Assembly: GCA_017433905.1 (NCBI GenBank)
Contig: JAFRGI010000004.1
Span: 1-36,833, forward strand
Length of the DNA: 36,833 nucleotides
Origin: Ruminococcus sp.
GTDB taxonomy: Bacteria > Bacillota > Clostridia > Oscillospirales > Acutalibacteraceae
Direction of reading: 5' to 3'
The position numbers were made by a program, and so were the translations under genes. Shown here in pieces: positions 8,078 to 16,488 of this stretch. The notes under the pieces are model-generated. The model did no database searches and was not told the DNA's origin. It saw only the letters and a list, made by a program, of their open reading frames with translations. Positions within the stretch are counted from its first letter, which is position 1; every line of letters starts with the position of its first letter.

Positions 8078-8812
8078 TCATTTTGGATACACCATCCCGA
8101 TACGCCTGTCCAGCGTCTCCGTCAAGCATGCCGCACTCAATTCTTCCAGCTCGATTTGATGCTCCGCCTTACGCATATTTTCCAGATAATGCGCGTCGGA
8201 ACTTGTGACAATACGGAGCGAACCGAGAATCGGATGCCGCACGCGCAGCTCATCCAGCTTGCTTTTGTCCGCCAATTCCGCCGTCACAAATCCGCAGCTT
8301 TCGTCGATCTCTCCGAGTACAGAAAGAATGGATAGGCTGTCTCTGTCAATATGCGCGGGATAGCATATACCGTCGAAGGAGCGCACCAGCGAATACGCGT
8401 TCATGATACCGATATCCGCAGCCGGCAACAGCAAGTGCTCGATTTCACCCGTTTCCTCGTCGCGCTCGTTCATGATAACCTGCCTCCCATAGATGTCGGG
8501 GCGGTTACGGATCTTGATGCGGCTCCGATCGACATATTCGCTCCAGTCGAGCGCCTTTTCGAGCGTCGGAAACAAACAGACCGCATGGATATCTTCGCTG
8601 GTTGTCATCTCCATACCCGGCACGACGACAACGCCGTTTTTCTTCCCTGCCTCTATGGTCGCTTCACAGTTAAGGGAAGTGTTGTGATCTGTTAGAGCGA
8701 TAATATCCAACCCCAGCAGCTTTGCCATACCCGTGATGTTGTGCGGCGTCATATCCATATCGCCGCAGGGCGAAAGGCAGGAATGCAAATGCAAATCATA
8801 ATAATACTTCAT
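8078..8812 (-). CDS. PHP-domain phosphoesterase
   Basis: The 244-residue protein begins YYDLHLHSCLSPCGD and continues with ALTDHNTS, VPGMEMT, CYPAHIDRDS and TSSDAHYLENM. These are the ordered His/Asp metal ligands of a PHP (polymerase and histidinol phosphatase) domain, close to the TrpH/YciV group. Such enzymes hydrolyse phosphoesters with a metal cluster; the substrate here is unknown. It starts one base after the DRTGG-gene stop region and completes the putative sensory half of the hydrogenase region. Genes of this family are found with HydS-like hydrogenases in other Clostridia, which argues for signalling rather than nucleic-acid repair. The ribosome binding site is weak. Confidence 0.87.
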   Translation of the reverse strand: MKYYYDLHLHSCLSPCGDMDMTPHNITGMAKLLGLDIIALTDHNTSLNCEATIEAGKKNGVVVVPGMEMTTSEDIHAVCLFPTLEKALDWSEYVDRSRIKIRNRPDIYGRQVIMNERDEETGEIEHLLLPAADIGIMNAYSLVRSFDGICYPAHIDRDSLSILSVLGEIDESCGFVTAELADKSKLDELRVRHPILGSLRIVTSSDAHYLENMRKAEHQIELEELSAACLTETLDRRIGMVYPK

Positions 8813-8813
8813 A

Positions 8814-9143
8814 TCATCGAATCAACTCATGAAGCCGGACGGCAAGATGATAGCTGTTTTCCTGAGAAAGCAGAATATTCACCCCGTGCATTTCCGCCTT
8901 TGCGCGTGCATTTTCGTCGAGCGCGGCATTCTCCGCCAACACAATACAGCTCACATCTGCGAGCGTCGCAACGGCGATGGAATTGATGTTACCCATCACG
9001 GTCAGCCACGCCGAATCCTCCGGCGCACGCCCCATCACCCAACTGAGCAGATCGCCTATATAGCAGTCTGTAATCTCTCGATTCGTATCTCCTGCAACCA
9101 ATACTTTCAAATCAAGCTTTTCGGCAAATTCATTAACTGTCAT
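8814..9143 (-). CDS. DRTGG-domain protein (second copy)
   Basis: The 109-residue product looks like a single DRTGG domain: ITDCYIGDLLSWVMG, then WLTVMGNINSIAVATLADVS and the alternating VLAENA...VNILLSQENSYHLAVRL pattern. DRTGG domains occur with CBS and phosphotransacetylase proteins and are thought to bind ligands; no catalytic residues are evident. I chose ATG 9143 because GAGGG lies 6 bases upstream; the open frame extends further but has no other good start. The 133 bases before it, after the HydS-like gene, contain nothing I can identify. A related protein is encoded at 11026-11373 in the same transcription unit. Confidence 0.75.
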   Translation of the reverse strand: MTVNEFAEKLDLKVLVAGDTNREITDCYIGDLLSWVMGRAPEDSAWLTVMGNINSIAVATLADVSCIVLAENAALDENARAKAEMHGVNILLSQENSYHLAVRLHELIR

Positions 9144-9276
9144 TTTTTCCCTCTTTGCAAGAGTCTGTTCCGTATTCCTGCACCTGCGGATATCGTCCGC
9201 ATATACTAAAGATACGCACGGACTCCGATACATTCTTCCGCTGTCGCGGTTTTTGTCCGTTCGTGATTTCGTTTTG

Positions 9277-10551
9277 TCAAATCGTATTCCCCAGCTCGTC
9301 GTAGACCGTCTGGATCTTCGCTTTTAATCTATGGATACATTCTATTTGACGGGCTTTGCCGCGCACGATATCCTCCGCCATAGCGCGGCAGGTTGGCGCA
9401 CCGCAGGAACCGCAGTCCAGTCCCGGAAGTCCTTTGCGAATCTCCTCCATCCGGTTCATCATCTCCATCGACTTAATGATATCCGCATCGAGGCGAAAAA
9501 TATCTGCGTCGAAGGTCAGTTTCTCCGTCCACATCATATCCTCCAGGCTGCCGTCCTCAATATGATTGAGCGAAACGGGAAGATATCTGCGCAAATTATG
9601 GATCCGCGCCTGCGCCACGTAGGGGTTTTCCACATTCAGCACGCCGCCGACACAGCCACCCGCACAAGCATTCAGTTCGATGAAATCTACATCTCGTATA
9701 TGCTCGTCCTCAAGCTCCTCCAAAACGCGGATAACATTTTCAATACCGTCGGCAGCCAAATATTTATCGCCCAGCATCGCGGCCGCTTCGCCGCCCGACG
9801 TCGCCCAGCCGATACCCAAAAGACCCGACTGCGCAATTGGCTCGACCTCCTCAAGGTGATCCATGGCATGCGCCAGCCGGGGATAGATTTTGGAAATGCC
9901 GATCGCACCGTCAACCTCCGATTTCTCGGCATAGTTCGGCGCGTGTATCTCCGTTACCTTGGCAGGACACGGCGTGATAAAAAATATTCCGATATCCTTC
10001 GACGACAACCCTGTCCGTTCCATCGCCTCGCGTCGGGCGATTTTCGCTGCCACCTCAATTGGTGCGAGGAGCGGAAGCACATTATCGCAGAGCTCGGGAA
10101 AGCGTATTTTAATCAGCTTGACCACAGAGGGACATGCTGAGCTAATGATCGGCTTTTTGAGCTTACCCTCCTTGATCAGGCGCCGCGTCGCCTCGCTGAC
10201 CAGCTCGGCAGCACGCGAAACCTCGAACACATCGTCAAAACCGATTTGTTTCAGTCCTGTGAGCACAAAGTCAATATTATCCAAACCGTTGAACTGTCCG
10301 AAAAGCGCGGGAGCAGGGATGGCAACGCTGTATTTAAATGTTTCGATTTCTTCCATTTTTGTGCTGTACGCACTCTTTGCGTGGTGCGGACAAATCCGGA
10401 TGCACTCTCCGCAGTCGATGCAACGCTCGACAAGAATGCGTGCCTTACCGCCGTGTACGCGGATCGCCTCGGTCGGGCATCGCTTCAGACAGTTGGTGCA
10501 GCCGCAGCAGGCCTCGGCATCCAGCTCAACCGAATGGAAATATTTACCCAT
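9277..10551 (-). CDS. HydS-like (putative sensory) [FeFe]-hydrogenase
   Basis: The 424-residue protein has two N-terminal [4Fe-4S] motifs (CCGCTNCLKRCP and CIDCGECIRICP). An H-cluster domain follows, with altered motifs: L1 SSACPSVV, L2 TPCPAKVTE and L3 NACAGGCVGGVLNVENP. A C-terminal FeS domain (GLDCGSCGAPTCRAM) ends the protein. The cluster-binding cysteines remain, but the L1 residue used as proton donor in catalytic enzymes is Ala here. This is the known pattern of group C/D hydrogenases thought to sense H2 or redox state. No PAS domain is present, unlike classical HydS; the C-terminal FeS domain takes its place. AAGGAG lies 7 bases before ATG 10551. Neighbours are an RsbW-like ATPase and DRTGG proteins. 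Confidence 0.9.
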   Translation of the reverse strand: MGKYFHSVELDAEACCGCTNCLKRCPTEAIRVHGGKARILVERCIDCGECIRICPHHAKSAYSTKMEEIETFKYSVAIPAPALFGQFNGLDNIDFVLTGLKQIGFDDVFEVSRAAELVSEATRRLIKEGKLKKPIISSACPSVVKLIKIRFPELCDNVLPLLAPIEVAAKIARREAMERTGLSSKDIGIFFITPCPAKVTEIHAPNYAEKSEVDGAIGISKIYPRLAHAMDHLEEVEPIAQSGLLGIGWATSGGEAAAMLGDKYLAADGIENVIRVLEELEDEHIRDVDFIELNACAGGCVGGVLNVENPYVAQARIHNLRRYLPVSLNHIEDGSLEDMMWTEKLTFDADIFRLDADIIKSMEMMNRMEEIRKGLPGLDCGSCGAPTCRAMAEDIVRGKARQIECIHRLKAKIQTVYDELGNTI

Positions 10552-10600
10552 TGAAATTCTCCTTCATGCTTACTAAATCACGGGAGGCTCCACAGCCTTG

Positions 10601-11029
10601 TCAACTGTTCACCATGACGGTCAGGTACAAATTCGTGCCTACGCCGAGAGTCGTTTCGATACGCATGTCGTCCGTGTACTTTTTGATGTTAGGCAGACCC
10701 ATGCCTGCACCAAAGCCGAGCGTACGCACGTTGTCGGGTGCCGTGGAGAAACCTTCCTGCATCGCTTTTTCGACGTCGGGAATACCGGGACCGTGATCCG
10801 CGAGCAAAACCTCCACACGGTCGGAATAGATATCCACATCACAGTAACCTCCGTTGGCATGGATCACCATGTTAATTTCCGCTTCATACATGGCAATGGC
10901 TACGCGGCGAATCGCATCGGGATCATAGCCGAGCTTTTTGAGCGTTTTTTTGACCTGACCGCTTGCCTCACCTGCACGCGTAAAATCTTCGCCCGATACG
11001 TCGTAGTGAAGATGGATCGCATTACTCAT
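10601..11029 (-). CDS. anti-sigma-factor-like serine kinase (HATPase_c_2)
   Basis: This 142-residue protein is a stand-alone GHKL ATPase of the RsbW/SpoIIAB/RsbT group: N-box AMYEAEINMVIHANGG, G1 box DHGPGIPD and G2 box GFGAGMGLPNIKK, with a TNLYLTVMV final strand. Such proteins phosphorylate anti-sigma antagonists or bind sigma factors. No antagonist or sigma gene is visible nearby, so the partner is unknown. Its ATG overlaps the stop of the first DRTGG gene (ATGA), and the HydS-like gene follows 49 bases later. The arrangement suggests a cytoplasmic relay from hydrogenase state to gene control or enzyme activity; this is inference. Confidence 0.88.
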   Translation of the reverse strand: MSNAIHLHYDVSGEDFTRAGEASGQVKKTLKKLGYDPDAIRRVAIAMYEAEINMVIHANGGYCDVDIYSDRVEVLLADHGPGIPDVEKAMQEGFSTAPDNVRTLGFGAGMGLPNIKKYTDDMRIETTLGVGTNLYLTVMVNS

Positions 11030-11373
11030 ACTTTGGTTCCTCCGCTCAATCCGTTGGAGTACAGAAGCCCGCAGGCGGTAAACATTCTAAAGCGGGTTTT
11101 GATCAGCGTAATACCTCTGCTTTCAGCAAGCCGGATAATCGAATCGTCGGGAATCTTTCCCCTGACAAAAACGATACATGCCATATCCATCATCTCTGCC
11201 GTGCGCACGACCTGCGGATTGACAAGCCCTGTCAGCAGGACGGACTGATCCTTGACAAAGGCCAGCACATCGCTCATCATATCGGAGCCGCAGGCGGTTT
11301 TGATCTCCTGATCCAGATCACCCTCACAAATAGTCTCACCCTCCAGGATTTCGAGAATATCTCTTATAACCAT
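11026..11373 (-). CDS. DRTGG-domain protein (first copy)
   Basis: A 115-residue DRTGG-like protein: MVIRDILEILEGETICEGD, then VLLTGLVNPQVVRTAEMMD and ACIVFVRGKIPDDSIIRLAESRGI. It has the same length and fold pattern as the product of 8814-9143, which suggests duplication. It is the first gene of the minus-strand hydrogenase unit: AAAGGATG precedes ATG 11373, and a strong promoter lies 70-100 bases upstream. No catalytic motif is visible; ligand or protein binding is the likely role. Confidence 0.78.
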   Translation of the reverse strand: MVIRDILEILEGETICEGDLDQEIKTACGSDMMSDVLAFVKDQSVLLTGLVNPQVVRTAEMMDMACIVFVRGKIPDDSIIRLAESRGITLIKTRFRMFTACGLLYSNGLSGGTKV

Positions 11374-11443
11374 ATTTTGACATCCTTTCTGTTCCGTTGT
11401 TTTGTGATTTTCTGCGATTTACAGTTGATTTGCAGTTATAGTC

Positions 11444-11472
11444 ATTATAACACATACAATTTGCAAACACAA
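11444..11472 (-). promoter_or_regulatory. main promoter of the sensory/hydrogenase unit
   Basis: On the minus strand -35 TTGTGT (11467-11472) and -10 TATAAT (11444-11449) are separated by 17 bases. The predicted start site lies about 65 bases before the first DRTGG gene. The 276-base gap to the divergent debranching-enzyme gene holds both promoters and is strongly AT-rich. Confidence 0.78.
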
Positions 11473-11586
11473 CAGGCAAAATCTAGTCGTTTTTTTATTA
11501 AGAAAAATATAATGTTGTCAATCTATATAATTATCCAATCGAAATATGCGGAATATACGTTTTTTTGTGTTTTTTTATTTTTTTAA

Positions 11587-11615
11587 TTGAAAAAAAAAAA
11601 CGAACATGCTACAAT
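11587..11615 (+). promoter_or_regulatory. promoter of the debranching-enzyme gene
   Basis: -35 TTGAAA (11587-11592) and -10 TACAAT (11610-11615) with a 17-base spacer made mostly of A. The predicted transcript starts near 11622, 28 bases before the start codon. The promoter lies inside the longer open frame that begins at 11587, which rules out that upstream start. Confidence 0.83.
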
Positions 11616-11649
11616 AATGAAACAAAAACTATTATTAAGGAGTGCTTAC

Positions 11650-13737
11650 ATGTTAAGGGATCTTAAGCCAACAGATACGATCTGCGGCTTCAAAGTCCGA
11701 CCCGGTCACTACGATATAGACGGCGCTACTCCCGTGCACGGCGGCGTTAACTTTACGATCAGCTCTTTTTATGCCACGTCCTGTACACTGCTGCTGTTCT
11801 ACCCCGGCTCGCGTGTTCCTTACGCGCGAATCCCGTTTCCCGATTCCTTCAAGGTCGGCAAAACTTACTCGATGATCGTGTTCGGTCTCGAGATTGACAA
11901 ATTTGAATACGCCTATTCCCTCGACGGACCCAATGATCCGCAAAAAGGCTTGATTTTTAACAAAGACAAATATGTTCTCGACCCCTACGCCAAAGCGGTC
12001 ACCGGTCAGAGCGGATGGGGCGTGCGTCAGCCGGACGCCTGCGTCTACAAAGCACGCGTTGTATTCAATGATTATGACTGGGGCAATTTCCAGCCGCCCC
12101 ATATCCCCATGGAGGATCTGATCATCTACGAGATCCACGTCAGAGGCTTTACCGAGGATCTGTCCTCGGGCGTACAGAACAAAGGAACCTTTGAGGGTAT
12201 CCGCGAGAAGATCCCTTACCTCAAGGAACTGGGCATCAACGCCGTGGAACTGATGCCGATTTTTGAATTTGATGAAATGGGCTCTTACCGCAACTTCAAC
12301 GGTGAACAGCTCTATGATTACTGGGGCTATAATACGGTATGCTTCTTTGCGCCGAATACCAGCTACGAAAGCGATCACCGCCACCACCGCGAGGGCACAG
12401 AGCTGAAAAAACTGATCCGCGACCTCAAATCAAACGGCATTGAAGTTATTTTGGACGTTGTATTCAACCATACGGCAGAGGGCAACGAAATGGGTCCCTT
12501 TTTCTCGTTCAAGGGACTGGACAACAATATTTACTACATGCTCACTCCTGACGGAAAATATTATAATTTCAGCGGTTGCGGCAATGCACTTAACTGCAAT
12601 CACCCGATCGTGCGCAATTTCATCAAAAGTTGTCTGCGCTATTGGGTGACGGAATACAAAATCGACGGTTTCCGCTTCGATCTCGCCTCGATACTCGGAC
12701 GCAACGAGGACGGTACGCCGATGGATCAGCCTCCGCTGCTCAAAAGCCTTGCCTTTGACCCGATCCTCGGCAACACCAAGCTGATTGCCGAGGCGTGGGA
12801 TGCGGCAGGTCTGTATCAGGTCGGCTCCTTCCCCAGCTGGAACCGCTGGTCGGAATGGAACGGAAGATACCGCGACGATATGCGCCGGTTTCTCAAGGGT
12901 GACGATAACCTCGCGTGGGCGGCAGCCAACCGACTGACCGGCTCCAAGGATTTGTACGACCCAACCTTTCGCGGACACACCGCGTCAGTCAACTTCCTGA
13001 CCTGTCACGACGGCTTCACGCTGTATGATATGTACGCCTATAATGAGAAACACAATTTTCTCAACGGTTGGGACAACACAGACGGCACCAACGACAACAA
13101 CAGTTGGAACTGCGGATTCGAGGGAGAAACCAGCGATGCCTATATCAACTCTCTGCGGCGCAGGCTGGTCAAAAATGCCTTTGCAACACTGATGTGCAGC
13201 CGCGGCCCCGCACTTTTCCTCGGAGGCGACGAATTCTGCAATACACAGTTCGGCAACAATAACGCCTACTGTCAGGACAACATCACTTCATGGCTGGACT
13301 GGAACAGAAAAGACCAGTTCTCCGATGTGTTTGAGTTTTGTAAATACATGATCGCGTTCCGCAAACGCTTTCATGTTATTACCAGAAACCGGGATATGGG
13401 TCGCTGCACACTTCCGCCGGAAAGCGTTCACGGTGTGCAGCCATGGAAAACCGACTTCAACGTACAAACGCGCATGGTTGCTGTCATGTACGCAGGCGCA
13501 TCAAAAGATGATCCCGATTTGAACGAAATCGTCTATTTTGCCGTCAATGCCCACTGGGAGAACGCGTTCATAGAACTGCCGTCGCTGCCGTCAGGTTACG
13601 TTTGGAAGCTCTATATTGATACGGGCAGAAAATCCGACGAAGTCATTACCGAACACCAAAATATCATGCTCTACGACCGTAAATACCGCATGGAGGGCAG
13701 AACCGTTCTTGCAGCCGTTGCGGAAAAGCAGTTTTAG
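11650..13737 (+). CDS. glgX: glycogen debranching enzyme, GlgX/isoamylase type (GH13)
   Basis: The 695-residue enzyme has an N-terminal CBM48-type beta domain (about 1-145), then a GH13 barrel. Barrel motifs include DVVFNHTAEG, the nucleophile D344 in DGFRFDLAS, the acid/base E381 in LIAEAWDAAG, and H453-D454 in FLTCHDGFTLYD. FLGGDEF and a C-terminal beta domain follow. The spacing matches GlgX/TreX debranching enzymes, which cut alpha-1,6 branches of glycogen or limit dextrins in the cytoplasm. AAGGAG lies 7 bases before ATG 11650. It stands alone with its own promoter and a strong terminator, and joins the nearby GH31 and GH13 enzymes in alpha-glucan use. Confidence 0.93.
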   Translation: MLRDLKPTDTICGFKVRPGHYDIDGATPVHGGVNFTISSFYATSCTLLLFYPGSRVPYARIPFPDSFKVGKTYSMIVFGLEIDKFEYAYSLDGPNDPQKGLIFNKDKYVLDPYAKAVTGQSGWGVRQPDACVYKARVVFNDYDWGNFQPPHIPMEDLIIYEIHVRGFTEDLSSGVQNKGTFEGIREKIPYLKELGINAVELMPIFEFDEMGSYRNFNGEQLYDYWGYNTVCFFAPNTSYESDHRHHREGTELKKLIRDLKSNGIEVILDVVFNHTAEGNEMGPFFSFKGLDNNIYYMLTPDGKYYNFSGCGNALNCNHPIVRNFIKSCLRYWVTEYKIDGFRFDLASILGRNEDGTPMDQPPLLKSLAFDPILGNTKLIAEAWDAAGLYQVGSFPSWNRWSEWNGRYRDDMRRFLKGDDNLAWAAANRLTGSKDLYDPTFRGHTASVNFLTCHDGFTLYDMYAYNEKHNFLNGWDNTDGTNDNNSWNCGFEGETSDAYINSLRRRLVKNAFATLMCSRGPALFLGGDEFCNTQFGNNNAYCQDNITSWLDWNRKDQFSDVFEFCKYMIAFRKRFHVITRNRDMGRCTLPPESVHGVQPWKTDFNVQTRMVAVMYAGASKDDPDLNEIVYFAVNAHWENAFIELPSLPSGYVWKLYIDTGRKSDEVITEHQNIMLYDRKYRMEGRTVLAAVAEKQF

Positions 13738-13763
13738 TCATGATTCCGAAGATATTTTTTCAT

Positions 13764-13801
13764 ATGCCATTGGCTCTTTCTCGATGCCAATGGCATTTTT
13801 T
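13764..13801 (+). terminator. rho-independent terminator after glgX
   Basis: A perfect 11-bp stem ATGCCATTGGC/GCCAATGGCAT with an 11-base loop is followed by a run of six T. It lies 26 bases after the stop codon of the debranching enzyme. Confidence 0.93.
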
Positions 13802-14056
13802 GGTGCCGCAGATGCCGTAGGCACTTCCTTCGCCTTTGGAGAGGTCATGCAAGACCCAAAACTGTCTGCAAGGGCGGTTCAGACGTTTGATATATGTGAA
13901 ACAAAAGCTCACTCAGAAAAACGTCCGTGGCATTTCTCTGAGTGTGTTTAGGGTTATGAGACAAAAGCGTATCTGCAACGGCGGCGCCGACTTGCTTTTG
14001 CATCTCTTTCGTTTCTCGTTATGTATACTTCCGTTCGCACTCACAAAATGTGGGGG
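13802..14056. other. noncoding gap with an imperfect inverted repeat
   Basis: No gene is supported between the glgX terminator and the DUF5131 gene. The stretch holds an 8-bp stem CACTCAGA/TCTGAGTG near 13910-13945. It also holds a longer imperfect inverted repeat at 13958-14006: GAGACAAAAGC pairs with GCTTTTGCATCTC around a GC-rich loop containing GGCGGCGCC. The word GAGACAAAAGCG at 13958-13969 also occurs inside the repeat element at 32494-32505. Confidence 0.5.
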
Positions 14057-14938
14057 TTAATGATCACATCCTCCACAGTGAAAACAACCGTTACAAAGCA
14101 TTTGAAAGGAACACTCCTCACACTTAGCCTCCCAATGCGGCACATACAGTTTTTCCTTCGGGATCGGCTGACCCATGCTATCCTTCAGCAAAAAGTGCAT
14201 CGCCTTGCCCCCATAGCTCATGCCTGACCGAAAAGCCTGGAGATTTTGAAGCTGCTTGCTTTTGATGTTATATTCTCTGCCGTCCTTTATAAAAGTCGTT
14301 CCCGTCTCCATAAAGCAAAATGTAATATTCCGCGACACACATTCGTCCCTGAGCGCCTTTACCCAGTCAAAATTGCAGGGGCGCGTTCCACCGTAGTTCT
14401 CTCCTCCGCAGGCAACTTGCTCAATCTGTCCGCTGTCGAGATAGCGACCGACACTGATCGCACTTAACATCGGGGCACAGTGTAAGCCTTTGTGCCGAAA
14501 CGGAAGCTCCAGAAGAAGGGGAATCCTCTCATCCGCCCTGTTTTGATTTTCGCACGTCACATTGAGAAAGATATTATCCCAACCATCGCCCCAATTGGCA
14601 GGCAGACATTTTTGTATTCTCTCCGGTCTTTTCGTCAAAAGAAGAAAAATGACATCGCTTCTGATGCGCATGATATTCCACGCTTCATCGCGCCACTCAT
14701 CCGCCTCTTCCAGAAAGAAATCGGAGGTCATACAAACGCTGATCATTTCACCGCTTTGGATCTTGTACCGTTTTTGTCTGTCCTTGGACAAGGGATATCG
14801 AAAACCCGTCTTTGTTCGGTAGATATCCGCGCCGCTTTTCCCCCTCATCCTGTCGAGATAGTACACGTAACAGTTCTGACAGCCTTCGCTGCACTTTATA
14901 CACCCGTGCCACGGATTCCAATTACTGTGCATTGCCAT
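14057..14938 (-). CDS. DUF5131 (phage Gp37/Gp68-like) protein
   Basis: The 293-residue protein opens with SNWNPWHGCIKCSEGCQNCY, the Cys-rich signature of the DUF5131/Gp37-Gp68 family. That family resembles radical-SAM-like iron-sulfur proteins and is often found in phages and bacterial chromosomes. Further features are DFFLEEADEWRDEAW, LTKRPERI and a C-terminal cysteine group CEECSFQMLCNGCFHCGGC. Function is not established. AGGAGG lies 6 bases before ATG 14938; the in-frame GTG at 14953 would translate the ribosome binding site itself. It is 34 bases after ribF on the same strand. The extra C-terminal cysteine cluster may hold a metal. Confidence 0.8.
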   Translation of the reverse strand: MAMHSNWNPWHGCIKCSEGCQNCYVYYLDRMRGKSGADIYRTKTGFRYPLSKDRQKRYKIQSGEMISVCMTSDFFLEEADEWRDEAWNIMRIRSDVIFLLLTKRPERIQKCLPANWGDGWDNIFLNVTCENQNRADERIPLLLELPFRHKGLHCAPMLSAISVGRYLDSGQIEQVACGGENYGGTRPCNFDWVKALRDECVSRNITFCFMETGTTFIKDGREYNIKSKQLQNLQAFRSGMSYGGKAMHFLLKDSMGQPIPKEKLYVPHWEAKCEECSFQMLCNGCFHCGGCDH

Positions 14939-14971
14939 TTTTCTCCTCCTCACGCAACTGTACCGCAGAGG

Positions 14972-15913
14972 CTATGATTGTCTGACAACAAGAATCTCAT
15001 ATGCTTCCCGCGCCTGTTTCTCGTTGCGCAGAATCTCATCCCGAAGATCGTCTATGCTCTTGAATTTGATTTCGGGACGAATAAATAACAGCAACCGAAC
15101 ATCTGCCTGCTGACCGTACAAATCGCCTCCGCAATAGTCGGGCATCCATGTCTCCCACAGCGGCTTGTCACCGCCAACCGTCGGCTTTACACCGATATTC
15201 GTCACGCCGCAATACCGTTCGCCGTTCGCCAAGGTAACCAGCGAGGCGTACACGCCAAACCGCGGCGTCACAAGCTGCGGATTCATTCTTTGATTGAGGG
15301 TAGGTGCGCCCATTTTTCTGCCCAACTGTTTTCCGTGAACGATCTCCGCCGAGACCCCGAAACGTTCTCCGAGCATCTCATTGGCTGTTTTGATATCACC
15401 CTCGACGATCAACCGTTTGATAACTGTCGAGCTAATCATCTCTCCTCGGAGCGTCTCGGGCGGCACAACGGTAATACCGACGCCGTTTTGATCACAGAGC
15501 CGCTGCAGCAAAACGATATCGCCCTCGGCGTTTCTTCCGAAACGATAGTTGAAGCCGCAAAACAACTCCCGAACACGCAGCCGTGCCAAAAGAATATCAA
15601 AAAAAAACTGTTCCGCGCTCAGATACATCAAAGAGCGAAAATCAGCTGTTACCGTGTGGCGGATTCCCAACTCTTCCAGCGCGCGCAGCTTATCCTCCAC
15701 AGTCATCAGGTAGGAAAAGGATTTGCCGGACGTCACTGCTTTCGGACTTTCCGTAAAAGTCAAGCAAAGCGGTATCAGACCGCATTGTTCCTGTTTGACA
15801 GCCAGCGAGAGCACTCTGCGGTGTCCGCGGTGCAGTCCGTCAAAAAAGCCCAGCGCCGCGGCAGTATTCTGTTGTTCCGGGAATATTTCTTGAAATGTCT
15901 GCATAATCATCAA
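14972..15913 (-). CDS. ribF: bifunctional riboflavin kinase/FAD synthetase
   Basis: The 313-residue protein joins an N-terminal adenylyltransferase domain (ALGFFDGLHRGHRRVL; FCGFNYRFGRNAEGD) to a C-terminal flavokinase domain. The latter shows GKQLGRKMGAPTLN, YCGVTNIGVKPTVGG and the IRPEIKFKSIDDLRDEI tail. It makes FMN and FAD from riboflavin with ATP. The usual PTAN of the kinase domain reads PTLN here. It starts only a few bases after the NUDIX gene stop and is likely cotranscribed with it. An alternative start at 15904 is possible. Confidence 0.95.
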   Translation of the reverse strand: MMIMQTFQEIFPEQQNTAAALGFFDGLHRGHRRVLSLAVKQEQCGLIPLCLTFTESPKAVTSGKSFSYLMTVEDKLRALEELGIRHTVTADFRSLMYLSAEQFFFDILLARLRVRELFCGFNYRFGRNAEGDIVLLQRLCDQNGVGITVVPPETLRGEMISSTVIKRLIVEGDIKTANEMLGERFGVSAEIVHGKQLGRKMGAPTLNQRMNPQLVTPRFGVYASLVTLANGERYCGVTNIGVKPTVGGDKPLWETWMPDYCGGDLYGQQADVRLLLFIRPEIKFKSIDDLRDEILRNEKQAREAYEILVVRQS

Positions 15914-15916
15914 TTA

Positions 15917-16462
15917 TCAAATTTTACCGCTGTCGAGCAGCAGCTTGGTTTTAAGAACGGTAATCTGGGTTTTGGCGTCAGGCAGTTGGTTGTTCAGCAC
16001 CATTTCCACTGCGCGGTCGAGCGGAATTTTTTCTACGTTGATAAATTCGTCCTCGTCGGGACGACTCTCCCCCACCCTGGCAACACGGCAGGCGTAGAGA
16101 TGTATGATCTCGTCCGTATAGCCGGGGCTGGGATACATCTGCCCGAGCGAAATATAGGAATAACCTTCTGCACCTGTTTCCTCCAGCAACTCACGTTTGC
16201 CGTTTTCCAAGGGGGTCATGCCCTTTTCGAGCTTACCCGCAGGCAGCTCCAGCACCTCTTCGCCGTATGGATAACGGAACTGGCGCACAAAATACAGGTT
16301 TCCTTCTCCGTCCAGCGCCGCAACACAAACACCGCCCGGATGCCGAACGATTTCTCGCAGAGCGGTTCCGCCGTCGGGCAAGATGACCTCATCGTGGAAC
16401 ATATGCAGGATTTTGCCGTTAAAAATCTCCTGACTGCGGAGAGTGGTTTCCATAGTGTTCAT
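15917..16462 (-). CDS. NUDIX hydrolase, ADP-ribose pyrophosphatase type
   Basis: The 181-residue protein carries a full NUDIX box from GKLEKGM to RELLEETGA (about 95-116), preceded by VRQFRYPYGEEVLELPAG. This is the arrangement of ADP-ribose pyrophosphatases (NudF/YqkG), which cut ADP-ribose to AMP and ribose-5-phosphate. Substrate is by family inference. GAGG precedes ATG 16462. The start lies only 26 bases from the divergent M14 peptidase start. It heads the likely operon NUDIX-ribF-DUF5131. Confidence 0.9.
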   Translation of the reverse strand: MNTMETTLRSQEIFNGKILHMFHDEVILPDGGTALREIVRHPGGVCVAALDGEGNLYFVRQFRYPYGEEVLELPAGKLEKGMTPLENGKRELLEETGAEGYSYISLGQMYPSPGYTDEIIHLYACRVARVGESRPDEDEFINVEKIPLDRAVEMVLNNQLPDAKTQITVLKTKLLLDSGKI

Positions 16463-16488
16463 ATAATTACCTCACAGGGGTTGATAAA

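Noticed and set aside
11587-11649. Upstream start for the debranching enzyme
   Set aside because: The promoter lies within this stretch, and AAGGAG precedes ATG 11650.
13616-13951. 111-codon open frame across the glgX end
   Set aside because: It overlaps the end of glgX in another frame and passes through its terminator; no family similarity.
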